Position numbers and translations under genes: made by a program. Shown piece by piece: positions 1 to 7,957 of a stretch of DNA of 64,000 nt. Position 1 is the first letter of the stretch. Each line of letters opens with the position of its first letter. The notes beneath the pieces were generated by a model that was given only the letters and a program-made list of their open reading frames with translations, searched no databases and had not been told where the DNA came from. The DNA is from Bradyrhizobium sp. 149 (GTDB taxonomy: Bacteria > Pseudomonadota > Alphaproteobacteria > Rhizobiales > Xanthobacteraceae). The stretch is taken from NCBI RefSeq assembly GCF_023073915.1, contig NZ_JADPKK010000019.1:558001-622000 (forward strand). Reading direction: 5' to 3'.

Positions 1-2576
1 TGGCGGGCACCGCGACGGCAGAGACCATCATGACCGGCGCCCGCGAAGCCCAGAGCACGCTCGTCAACGCGTCCTCGGATGCGGCGAACCAGGTCAAGTC
101 TCTCGCCGCCGAAGTGCACCGGTCGCTCTCGCAGGTCGGCCAGTCGACCGCGGAGACGATCACGACCAGCGCCCGCGATGCCCAGAGCACCCTGCTCGCG
201 GTCTCCGCCGAACAGACCGGCCAGGTTCGTTCGCTGGCGGCCGAGATGCAGCGCGCGCTGGCGACCGCCGGCGGCGCCACCATCGAGGCGCTCACCAGCG
301 GCGTACGCGAGGCTCAGGGTACGCTGATCTCCGCCTCGACGGACGCTGCGAGCCAGATCAAGTCGCTGACCACGGACATCGAGCGCACGCTGACCTCGGT
401 CGGTGCCGACACCGCCTCGACCATCCTCAACAGCGCGCGTGAGGCGCAGACCTCGCTGACGTCGACCTCGGCGGATGCCGCAAGCCAGATCCGCACGATC
501 TCGAGCGAGATCGAGCGCACGCTGAGCACGGCCGCCGCGAACGCGACCAACGACATCCAGACCAGCGCGCTCAACGCCCAGAACGCGCTGATCAACGCAT
601 CCAACGAGGCGAGCTCGCGGGTCAAGTCGAGCTCGGCGGACGTCGAGCGCTCGGTGCTGGCCGCCAGCAGCAGCTTCGGCCAGGCCATGACCGGCAAGAC
701 CGACGAGATCGTCACCTATGTGCAGCAGCAGTCCGACCGTCTCGCCAACATGATCGACGCCAAGCGCGGCTCGCTCGTGGACGCGATCGGCTCGAAGACC
801 AGCCAGCTCACGCTCGACATCGACCGCGTCACCTCCGACGCGCTGAAGTCGATCGAGACGCGCGGCCATGCGTTCTCGCAGACGATGATGGGCAACGGCT
901 CCGAAGTGGCGCGGACCATCAACTCGGCAAGTGAGATGGCGACGGGTGCCGTCAACAAGTCGCTCAAGGACCTCGAGCAGGCCTCGCGCGCGGCGATCGA
1001 CCAGTCGCGCCAGGTCTCGATCGCGGCTGTCACCGAGATGCAGGAGACCAGCAAGATCCTGCGTACCGACACGGTCGCGCTGTTCGAGCGCCTGCGCGAA
1101 GGCAACATCCTGCTCCAGGAAGTGCTGACCGGTGCGCACGACAACCTCAACTCGCTCGAGCGGGCGCTGGTGACGCGTGTCGCCGACTTCGTCTCGGCAA
1201 TGAACGACGTCACCTCGCGCAACGGCGCCGCGACGCAGAACCTGGAAGACCAGCTCAACGTCTTCAACAGCAAGACCACGCGGGCGCTCCAGGATCTCGG
1301 CGAGCTGTCGACCCAGTTCGACGCGCATGGCAAGGCACTCGTCGAAGCCGCACAGGTCGTCGAGCAGAGCAACAAGAACACCACCGCCTCGCTCGCCGAA
1401 CGCAAGCTGGCGCTGGAATCGCTCGTCACCACAATCGACCTGCGCACGGCCGATCTCGACCAGCGCCTGTCGCGCTTCACCGGCCTGCTCGATGAATCGC
1501 TGGCGGCCGCCGAAGAGCGTGCCCGCGACATCGCCCGCGTCGTGGCCGAGACTGCCGGCGCCGGTTCCGCCGCGATCACCCGCCAGTTCGAGGCGGTGCG
1601 ATCGGCCTCCGAAGAGGAGCACCGGCAGACCGTCGAGGCGATGCACGACATCTACCGCCAGACCACCGACGAGGCGGATGCGATGTTCAAGCAGTCGACC
1701 GAGAAGTTCACCAACCTCGTCTCCAGCATGAAGCAGATGGCGTTCGAGATGCACAACGAGCTCGAAGCCACCCGCAACGAGCTGCGCCGCGGCGTGCTCG
1801 AGATGCCGCAGGAGGCCGCCGAGAGCACTGCGCAGATGCGCAAGGTGATCGTCGACCAGATCGAAGCCCTCGCCGAGCTCAACCGCATCGTGGCCCAGCA
1901 CGGCCGTGGCCTCGACGTCTCCACGGCGGGCCGCGCCAGCGTGCAGCGCCAGGAAGAGCCGATGCTGGCGACCGTCGGCGCCCGCAGCACCGAGACGCGT
2001 ATGCGCGAGAGCGCCAGCGCCTCGACGCTGCCGCCGCCGGACCTCGGCATGCCGGCCTCCTCGCGCCGCACCGAAGCTCCGCCGGTTGCGCCGGCCGGCA
2101 ACGACCAGGGCCGCGACGGCTGGCTCTCGGACCTGTTGAGCCGCACGGACGCCAACCAGGGTGCGCCGACCGGACGTGAAGCCCAGCGCGGCCGCCAAGC
2201 TGCACCGGCTCCGCAGCCGCAGGCTCCGCAAGGTGGCGGCAATCCCCTGGAATCGCTGTCGCTCGACATCGGCCGGCTGATGGATCGCAACCTCGCGTCC
2301 GAGATGTGGGACCGCTACCAGCGCGGCGAGAACAAGGCCTTCACCAAGCGCCTCTACACGCCCGCCGGCCAGAAAGCCTTCGACGAGGTCGCCCGCAAGT
2401 ATCGCTCCGACCGCAACTTCAAGGGCACGGTCGACCGCTATGTCGCGGAATTCGAACGCCTGCTCGACGAAGTCGCCCGCGACGGCCGCGGCCCGCAGGA
2501 GCTGCGCAACCACCTGACCTCGGAGACGGGCTTGGTGTACACGCTGCTCGCGCACAGCGCGGGACGGCTGGGGTAA
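1..2576 (+). CDS. Giant coiled-coil repeat protein, growth-pole-ring-like (C-terminal part, 5' end outside window)
   Basis: The reading frame is open from base 3, so the first ATG at 30 is internal and the true start lies before the window. About 850 residues are visible. Residues 1-220 are tandem 44-residue repeats (four 11-residue turns each) with recurring A-R-E-A-Q and S-L-A-A-E patterns. Long Ala/Glu/Gln/Arg-rich helical coiled coil continues to about residue 640. A Pro/Ala/Gln linker follows at about 650-745, then a compact, apparently conserved C-terminal domain of about 100 residues (DIGRLMDRN, YTPAGQKAFDEV, TGLVYTLLAHSAGRLG). Rhizobiales carry giant apolipoprotein-like proteins of this architecture, such as the Agrobacterium growth pole ring protein GPR that organises polar growth. 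Assignment to that family is inference from architecture. No membrane segment is visible in this part. Confidence 0.75.
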   Translation, partial: AGTATAETIMTGAREAQSTLVNASSDAANQVKSLAAEVHRSLSQVGQSTAETITTSARDAQSTLLAVSAEQTGQVRSLAAEMQRALATAGGATIEALTSGVREAQGTLISASTDAASQIKSLTTDIERTLTSVGADTASTILNSAREAQTSLTSTSADAASQIRTISSEIERTLSTAAANATNDIQTSALNAQNALINASNEASSRVKSSSADVERSVLAASSSFGQAMTGKTDEIVTYVQQQSDRLANMIDAKRGSLVDAIGSKTSQLTLDIDRVTSDALKSIETRGHAFSQTMMGNGSEVARTINSASEMATGAVNKSLKDLEQASRAAIDQSRQVSIAAVTEMQETSKILRTDTVALFERLREGNILLQEVLTGAHDNLNSLERALVTRVADFVSAMNDVTSRNGAATQNLEDQLNVFNSKTTRALQDLGELSTQFDAHGKALVEAAQVVEQSNKNTTASLAERKLALESLVTTIDLRTADLDQRLSRFTGLLDESLAAAEERARDIARVVAETAGAGSAAITRQFEAVRSASEEEHRQTVEAMHDIYRQTTDEADAMFKQSTEKFTNLVSSMKQMAFEMHNELEATRNELRRGVLEMPQEAAESTAQMRKVIVDQIEALAELNRIVAQHGRGLDVSTAGRASVQRQEEPMLATVGARSTETRMRESASASTLPPPDLGMPASSRRTEAPPVAPAGNDQGRDGWLSDLLSRTDANQGAPTGREAQRGRQAAPAPQPQAPQGGGNPLESLSLDIGRLMDRNLASEMWDRYQRGENKAFTKRLYTPAGQKAFDEVARKYRSDRNFKGTVDRYVAEFERLLDEVARDGRGPQELRNHLTSETGLVYTLLAHSAGRLG
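30..689 (+). repeat. Five in-frame 132-bp (44-codon) tandem repeats inside the giant coiled-coil gene
   Basis: Units begin near 30, 162, 294, 426 and 558. Each encodes 44 residues with the plan x-x-x-A-R-x-A-Q-x-x-L at the start and a S-L-x-x-E-hydrophobic-x-R core in the middle. The units have diverged by substitution but keep exact length, so the period is strongly selected. The array probably extends upstream of the window. Confidence 0.8.
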
Positions 2577-2610
2577 GCGGTTCGCCGCGATAACGAATAG
2601 CGATGAAGAA

Positions 2611-2640
2611 CGGAGCCCTCGCGGGCTCCGTTTTTGTTTT
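2611..2640 (+). terminator. Rho-independent terminator of the giant coiled-coil gene
   Basis: A perfect 8-bp stem, cggagccc / gggctccg, with a 4-base loop (tcgc) is followed directly by tttttgtttt. It starts 34 bases after the stop codon at 2576. Confidence 0.9.
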
Positions 2641-2663
2641 GGGGAACGTCGTTGCGCAAGCAC

Positions 2664-2755
2664 CGTCATTGCGAGGAGCTCCTGCGACGAAGCAAATCCA
2701 GACTGCCCCCGCGGAGATAGTCTGGATTGCTTCGCTTCGCTCGCAATGACGAGGT
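2664..2755. repeat. Palindromic intergenic repeat, family A (copy 1)
   Basis: An imperfect long palindrome: cgtcattgcgag near the left end pairs with ctcgcaatgacg at the right, and agcaaatccagact pairs with agtctggattgct. A very similar element lies at 9357-9435. This type of element is frequent between Bradyrhizobium genes. It may act as a transcript-end hairpin; no ORF lies inside. Confidence 0.8.
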
Positions 2756-2775
2756 GAGAGACGAGTGGAACGCGC

Positions 2776-3654
2776 CTACTGCCGCCTGCGCTCCGGCGTG
2801 GCGGGCTTGGGCGGCTCTGGCGGCGGCGACGCGGCCGCCGGTGCGCTGTTGCTGGCGCCGAACAGCACGCGGGTCGGGTTGCGATCGAAATTGTTGACGG
2901 CGCGGCTGATGTCGCCGAGCGTGCGGCGGCCGTCCGTCATCAGCGCGCCGGAGCGCTTGTCGAAATCGTCGGCCAGCTCGCGGATCGACTTCACCGCCAG
3001 GAACAGCTCGCCGCCGTCCTTGCCGCCGGCGAGCGTGTTGAGGCCGAGCATGAGGCTATCGGCCTTGAGCATGACGCCGTCGACCTTGGCCATCACCCCG
3101 TCGATCTTCTCGGAATTGCGGGCGAGCGAGTTGGTGAAGGTCTCGAGATTCTTCAGCGAGTTCTTCACCGATTCCTGATTGTCGGCGACGATCTTGTTGA
3201 TGTTCTGGAGCGTGCCGCGGATTGCCTCGGTGACGTCCTGGAGCTTGTTGGGATCGGCGGTCAGCGTCGGGATGCCGTCCTCGTCAAGCGGCGGCGACGG
3301 TGCGGCCTCCTCGCCGCCCTTGAGCGAGATCGCGGCGACGCCGGTCAGGCCCTGGAATTCGAGGCCGACCAGGGTGTCCTTGCGGATTGGAGCGTTGTTC
3401 TCGACCATGGCGAGTGCGACAACCCGCCGCGGGTTGTCGAGCTTCACCGAGACCACCTCACCCACCCGAATACCGTTGAAATTGACGCTGCCGCCGTTGC
3501 GCAGGCCCGCGGCCGGGCCCTCGAACACGACGCGCAGGGGGCTGCGCTGCTTGGTGGTGTGCAACGACTGAAACCACAACACGAAGCCGATCGCGGCGGC
3601 GATCACCGCCAGCGTGAACGACCCGATCAGCACATAATTTGCGCGCGTTTCCAT
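2776..3654 (-). CDS. MCE-domain (MlaD-like) phospholipid/lipid transport protein
   Basis: This 292-residue protein is the substrate-handling component of an Mla/MCE ABC importer moving lipids across the envelope. One N-terminal membrane anchor (about 9-28) is followed by one MCE domain (about 38-118) containing the V-F-x-G-x-x-x-G-L and G-x-x-V-N-F-N-G-I-R-V-G-E-V pattern. A helical stretch (about 140-240) resembles a periplasm-spanning needle region, and the tail is Pro/Ala-rich. It is the last gene of a three-gene minus-strand operon, 16 bases after the ATPase gene. The family call is firm; the lipid transported is not known from sequence. Confidence 0.9.
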   Translation of the reverse strand: METRANYVLIGSFTLAVIAAAIGFVLWFQSLHTTKQRSPLRVVFEGPAAGLRNGGSVNFNGIRVGEVVSVKLDNPRRVVALAMVENNAPIRKDTLVGLEFQGLTGVAAISLKGGEEAAPSPPLDEDGIPTLTADPNKLQDVTEAIRGTLQNINKIVADNQESVKNSLKNLETFTNSLARNSEKIDGVMAKVDGVMLKADSLMLGLNTLAGGKDGGELFLAVKSIRELADDFDKRSGALMTDGRRTLGDISRAVNNFDRNPTRVLFGASNSAPAAASPPPEPPKPATPERRRQ

Positions 3655-3670
3655 CAGCTACTCCGGCACC

Positions 3671-4447
3671 TCAGCCCATCACCGCGCGAGCGCGCTTGCC
3701 ATGGAAATATTGTCTCAGCCAGGGATGCTGCGAGGCCTGCATGTCGGCAATCGACCCTGCCGCAATGATCTTACCGTTCCCTAAAACGGCGATGCGGTCA
3801 CATGCTGTGTAAAGGCTATCGAGATCGTGGGTTACCATGAAAACGGTCAGCCCCAAAGTACGCTGCAGGGTCCTGACCAGCTCGTCGAAGTCGCCGGCGC
3901 CGATCGGGTCCAGGCCCGAGGTCGGTTCGTCCAGGAAGACGAGATCGGGGTCGAGCGACAGCGCGCGCGCCAGCGCCACGCGCTTGATCATGCCGCCCGA
4001 CAATTCCGAGGGAAAGCGATCGGCGACTTCGGGCTTGAGACCCACCATGGTGAGCTTGGCGATGGTGATCTCGTCCATCAGCCGCTGCGACACCCGCAGA
4101 TATTCGCGCATCGGAAACTGGATGTTCTGCCGCACCGTGAGCGAGGAGAATAGCGCGCCCTGCTGAAACAGCACGCCCCAGCGCCGCTCCACGTTGCGAC
4201 GCTGCGACGTATTGGAGGAATCCAGGTCGACGCCGAACACCTCGATACTGCCCGCGAGCTTCGGCACGAGGCCGATGATGGTCCGCGTCAGCACCGACTT
4301 GCCCGCGCCGGAAGGGCCGACGAAGCCAAGAATCTCGCCGCGCTTGACGTCGAGGTTGAGGCCGTCGAGCACGCGCGTCGCGCCGAACTGCACGGTGATG
4401 TCGCGGACGCTGATGATGGGGTTCTGGATCTCGCCTGCCATCGTCAC
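3671..4447 (-). CDS. ABC transporter ATPase, MlaF-like
   Basis: This 258-residue ATPase powers the MCE lipid transporter. Walker A is G-P-S-G-A-G-K-S (about 44-51), the signature is L-S-G-G-M (about 149-153), and Walker B is L-V-F-L-D-E-P (about 169-175), followed by the switch histidine in V-T-H-D. The L-S-G-G-M form instead of L-S-G-G-Q is typical of Mla ATPases. The likely start is GTG at 4447, whose GTGA overlaps the stop of the permease gene, giving translational coupling. An in-frame ATG two codons later is an alternative. Confidence 0.93.
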   Translation of the reverse strand: MTMAGEIQNPIISVRDITVQFGATRVLDGLNLDVKRGEILGFVGPSGAGKSVLTRTIIGLVPKLAGSIEVFGVDLDSSNTSQRRNVERRWGVLFQQGALFSSLTVRQNIQFPMREYLRVSQRLMDEITIAKLTMVGLKPEVADRFPSELSGGMIKRVALARALSLDPDLVFLDEPTSGLDPIGAGDFDELVRTLQRTLGLTVFMVTHDLDSLYTACDRIAVLGNGKIIAAGSIADMQASQHPWLRQYFHGKRARAVMG

Positions 4448-5577
4448 ATCCCGATCGAGGCGAAGAAGATGGCGAACACGCCGTCCATGACGATGACGAA
4501 GAAGATACCCTTCACCACCGACGCCGTCGTGTGCTGGCCTAGCGATTCCGCGCTGCCCTGCACGGCGAGCCCTTCCACGCAGGCGACGATGCCGATCACG
4601 GCGGCCATCACCGGTGCTTTCACGATGCCGACGATGAAATGGTCGATCGAGATCGCGTCGCGCAGGCGCAGCAAAAACGCTTCGGGATCGACGCCGCCAT
4701 AGAGCCAGGCGACGAGACCGCCGCCGTAGAGCGCGGCCATGGCGCCGAGGAAGGCCAGGATCGGCAGCGCCATCACCAGCGCCAGCATGCGCGGCAGCAC
4801 CAGCACCTCGATCGGATCAAAGCCCATGGTGCGCAGCGCGTCGATCTCTTCGCGCATCTTCATCGAGCCGAGCTCGGCGGTGTAGGCGCTGCCGGAGCGG
4901 CCCGCGACCATGATCGCGACCAGCAGAACGCCGATCTCGCGCAGCACCAGCACGCCGAGCATGTCGACGACGAAGATGTCGGCGCCGAACCTGCGGAAAT
5001 GGAAGATGCCCTGCTGGGCAATGATGCAGCCGATCAGGAAGGTGATCAGCACCACGATCGGCACCGCGCGCCAGCAGACCTGCTCGAGATGATGCACGGT
5101 CGAGGTCAGGCGGAACGAGCGCGGGTGAACCAAGGTGCGCGCGCCCGCCGCGAGCACGGCGCCGAGCATGTCGATGAGGCCTGCCACGGTGCCGCCGACC
5201 CCGGCCACGGCACGGCCGATCTGGTCCAGCATTCCGGTGATGGTGATCGTGCTGGTGTCGATGACGGGCGTCGCCCTGACCCGCCGCACCTCGTCCACGA
5301 GACTCGAATAATTGGCGGAGAGGCCAGCGATCTGCGCCTCGACGGCGCCCTGGGTCAGGCTCCGGCGCAGCCGCTCGATCAGCCAGGCACCGAAGGTGTC
5401 GAGCTTGGCGACCTCGGAAACATCGATGAAGATGCTTTGCGAACCGCCGGCAAGCTTCTCGGCGTCAGCCACCATCCGCTCCAGGACCGGCGCGAAGCTC
5501 GCGGTCCAGGCTCCGGTGGCGCAGAGTGCCAGCGCATTGCCTTTCGCAATCCGTTCCAGCTTCGGATCGCCGCTCAA
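4444..5577 (-). CDS. MlaE-type ABC permease with N-terminal STAS (MlaB-like) domain
   Basis: This 377-residue protein is the inner-membrane permease of the MCE transporter. Residues 1-115 resemble a STAS domain (predicted beta-alpha pattern, A-K-L-D-T-F-G-A-W-L-I-E-R). The rest is an MlaE permease with a hydrophobic core from about 165 to 377 and the conserved stretch around R-E-I-G-V-L-L-V-A-I-M-V-A-G-R-S-G-S-A-Y-T-A-E-L. The fusion explains why no separate mlaB gene is present. It is first in the operon and overlaps the ATPase gene by four bases. It is transcribed divergently from the epimerase gene at 5721. Confidence 0.92.
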   Translation of the reverse strand: MSGDPKLERIAKGNALALCATGAWTASFAPVLERMVADAEKLAGGSQSIFIDVSEVAKLDTFGAWLIERLRRSLTQGAVEAQIAGLSANYSSLVDEVRRVRATPVIDTSTITITGMLDQIGRAVAGVGGTVAGLIDMLGAVLAAGARTLVHPRSFRLTSTVHHLEQVCWRAVPIVVLITFLIGCIIAQQGIFHFRRFGADIFVVDMLGVLVLREIGVLLVAIMVAGRSGSAYTAELGSMKMREEIDALRTMGFDPIEVLVLPRMLALVMALPILAFLGAMAALYGGGLVAWLYGGVDPEAFLLRLRDAISIDHFIVGIVKAPVMAAVIGIVACVEGLAVQGSAESLGQHTTASVVKGIFFVIVMDGVFAIFFASIGM

Positions 5578-5662
5578 GATGTCCGCTCCCGTGCCGGGGC
5601 GCGAGAAACGGATGAAATCAGATGGTTGCGCACGCGCCCTTACCCGGAGAAGGTATCCCCAA

Positions 5663-5693
5663 CTGGTTAACCTTAGTTGCTAGAGGTAACCAG
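5663..5693. promoter_or_regulatory. Inverted repeat in the mlaE / dipeptide epimerase divergent promoter region
   Basis: CTGGTTA at 5663-5669 and TAACCAG at 5687-5693 form a perfect 7-bp inverted repeat with 17 bases between. It lies 28 bases before the likely epimerase start and 86 bases from the mlaE start, so it could be an operator or a 5' UTR hairpin. The binding protein is unknown. Confidence 0.35.
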
Positions 5694-5720
5694 CAGGTTC
5701 AGATTTCGCCAGAGTTCAAA

Positions 5721-6716
5721 ATGACTTCCAGCAAAGTTCCGGCCCTCGCGGCACGAATCGAGCGCTTTCCCATCGCCGGCAACTTCACCATCAGCCGGGG
5801 CGCCAAGACCGAGGCCGTGACCGTCGTGGCCGAGGTCAGCCGGGACGGCCTGACGGGCCGCGGCGAATGCGTGCCCTATCCCCGCTATGGCGAGACGCCC
5901 AAGGCGACCCTTGCCGCCGTCCAGGCCATGCAGGAGGCTGTGGCCCGCGGGCTCACCCGGCAGGCCTTGCAAGCCGCCATGCCGCCTGGCGCGGCCCGCA
6001 ATGCCCTGGATTGCGCCCTGATCGATCTGGAAGCCAAGGCCGCGGGTTTGCGCGCCTGGAGCCTGCTCGACCGCCCTGCGCCGGGCGAGCGCACCACGGC
6101 CTACACGATCTCGCTGGGCACGCCCGAGGCCATGGCGGCTGCCACCGCCAAGGCGGCGCACCGGCCGCTGCTCAAGATCAAGCTCGGCGGCGACGGCGAT
6201 GGTGAGCGGATCGCCGCGGTGCGCAGCGCCGCCCCCGAATCCGAGCTGATCGTGGATGCCAACGAGGCCTGGACCGAGGCCAATCTGGAGCACAATCTCG
6301 CGGCCTGCGACGCCGCCGGCGTCACCCTGGTCGAGCAGCCGCTGCCGGCCGGCAGGGACGACGCGTTGGCGCGGATCAAGCGCCCGCTCGCGGTCTGTGC
6401 CGACGAGAGCGTGCACGACCGCAACTCGCTCGCACCCTTGCGTGAACGCTACGACGCCGTGAACATCAAGCTCGACAAGACCGGCGGCCTCACCGAGGCG
6501 CTGGCGATGGCCGATGCCGCGCAGGCGCTCGGCTTCGAGATCATGATCGGCTGCATGGTCGCAACCTCGCTGTCGATGGCGCCTGCGATGCTGGTGACGC
6601 CGCAGGCGCGCTTCGTCGATCTCGACGGTCCGCTGCTGCTGGAGCATGACCGTGAGTACGGCCTGCGTTACGACGACAGCCTGATTTATCCGCCGGACTC
6701 TTCGCTGTGGGGGTGA
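5721..6716 (+). CDS. dgcA: L-Ala-D/L-Glu (dipeptide) epimerase, enolase superfamily
   Basis: This 331-residue enzyme of the muconate-lactonising subgroup epimerises dipeptides such as L-Ala-D-Glu released from peptidoglycan. Visible catalytic features are K-I-K (about 152-154) and metal ligands D179 (V-D-A-N-E), E205 (V-E-Q-P) and D228 (C-A-D-E-S). The second-strand lysine is in N-I-K-L-D-K-T-G-G-L (about 249-257). The ATG at 5721 is preferred because the upstream in-frame extension lacks family residues. The 3' end overlaps the convergent MFS gene by 31 bases. The symbol follows the name used for close rhizobial relatives; the exact dipeptide substrate is not shown by sequence. Confidence 0.85.
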   Translation: MTSSKVPALAARIERFPIAGNFTISRGAKTEAVTVVAEVSRDGLTGRGECVPYPRYGETPKATLAAVQAMQEAVARGLTRQALQAAMPPGAARNALDCALIDLEAKAAGLRAWSLLDRPAPGERTTAYTISLGTPEAMAAATAKAAHRPLLKIKLGGDGDGERIAAVRSAAPESELIVDANEAWTEANLEHNLAACDAAGVTLVEQPLPAGRDDALARIKRPLAVCADESVHDRNSLAPLRERYDAVNIKLDKTGGLTEALAMADAAQALGFEIMIGCMVATSLSMAPAMLVTPQARFVDLDGPLLLEHDREYGLRYDDSLIYPPDSSLWG

Positions 6717-7882
6717 GTTTTCAGCCGGTGCCGCGCCGACCAGATCAGGAGCGCGCCGACAGCGGCCATCGCCGCCATCACGTAATAGAGGCCATCGCCG
6801 ATGCGGGCGTAGATCGCGCCTGACGCGATCGAGGTGGTCGCACCCAGCAATCCGTTGCATGCGGCATAGTAGCCCTGCCCCCGCGCGATCTGATGCGACG
6901 GCACGCGCTGCACCATCAGACTCATCGTGCCGAGGATGGTCATCCCGAAGGTCAGGCCGTGGCCGAGCTGCACGACCGCGAGCAGCGCGAGCGGCGGATC
7001 GTGCGCGGTGACGACCCAGCGCACGACTGCGCTCGCGCCCCCGATCGCCATCAGTGAGGACGGGTGCAGCGAGAAGCGCGGCGACAGCGCAAACACGATG
7101 ATCTCGGCGATCACGCCTAACGTCCAGAGGCCCGCGATCGTCAGCCCGCCGAGGCCGTGGGCCTGCCAGTTAATAGCCGAAAATGTATAATACGCGACGT
7201 GACTGCCCTGGATCAGCGCGGCAGAAACGATGATGGCCCAGAAGCCGGCATCGCGCAGCAGCGCTTTGCTGGCGCGCGCCTCTGTGGTCCTTCGCCTGAC
7301 ATCATCCAGTGGCTGGAGCAGCACGCTGGCGGCGACCGCAACAACGGCCCAGGCGACGATGACCCAGATCAGATCGCGCGCCGCGATGTGGTCTACGAGA
7401 TAGCCGCAGGCGAGCGAGCCGGCGGCGAACGCTGCCGAGCCCCACAGCCGCACCGGCCCGTAGTCGAGCCCGTAGCGGGCGACGCCGCGCAGCGCGTAGG
7501 CATCGGTCAGCGGCATGGTCGGCGTCCACATCATGCAGGTCAGCGCATAGATCAGGAACAGCGCCAGCGGCTGCTGCTGCAGACCGACCGCCGTGAACCC
7601 GATCGCCGTCGCCAGCACCGACACCATCATGCCGGCGCGAATGGCATGTCGCTTTTCGGCAAAGGCGGTGATCTGCGGCAGCGTGGTGAAGCGCGTGATC
7701 GCCGGCAGCGCGTTGATGAGGCCGATCCAGGCCGCGTCGATGCCGATCGCCTTCAGCCAGACCGGAAAGAACGGCAGATGCGTACCCGACACCGCGAACA
7801 CGGCCGAGTAGAACAGGGCGAGGCTCACGGCGAATCGCCGCTTCCGAGATGCCGCAATGGGGATTAGTGATTCGGGTGCCAT
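6686..7882 (-). CDS. MFS transporter, 3-phenylpropionate/LacY-like subgroup
   Basis: The predicted product is a 398-residue integral membrane protein with about 12 hydrophobic helices. The N-terminal S-G-T-H-L-P-F-F-P-V-W-L-K pattern is typical of the MFS_1_like/HcaT branch of proton symporters. The start at 7882 (M-A-P-E-S-L) is chosen because the longer upstream reading is antisense to the neighbouring gene and lacks membrane character. The gene is divergent from the 7958 gene with 75 bases between. Its 3' end overlaps the epimerase gene. The substrate cannot be named. Confidence 0.85.
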   Translation of the reverse strand: MAPESLIPIAASRKRRFAVSLALFYSAVFAVSGTHLPFFPVWLKAIGIDAAWIGLINALPAITRFTTLPQITAFAEKRHAIRAGMMVSVLATAIGFTAVGLQQQPLALFLIYALTCMMWTPTMPLTDAYALRGVARYGLDYGPVRLWGSAAFAAGSLACGYLVDHIAARDLIWVIVAWAVVAVAASVLLQPLDDVRRRTTEARASKALLRDAGFWAIIVSAALIQGSHVAYYTFSAINWQAHGLGGLTIAGLWTLGVIAEIIVFALSPRFSLHPSSLMAIGGASAVVRWVVTAHDPPLALLAVVQLGHGLTFGMTILGTMSLMVQRVPSHQIARGQGYYAACNGLLGATTSIASGAIYARIGDGLYYVMAAMAAVGALLIWSARHRLKTHPHSEESGG

Positions 7883-7957
7883 CAAACCAATTGCGATTCG
7901 GTCGATATCGTGGTGATCGTTACTGTAACGCGCACTGATTTGCGCGACGAGATTGAC

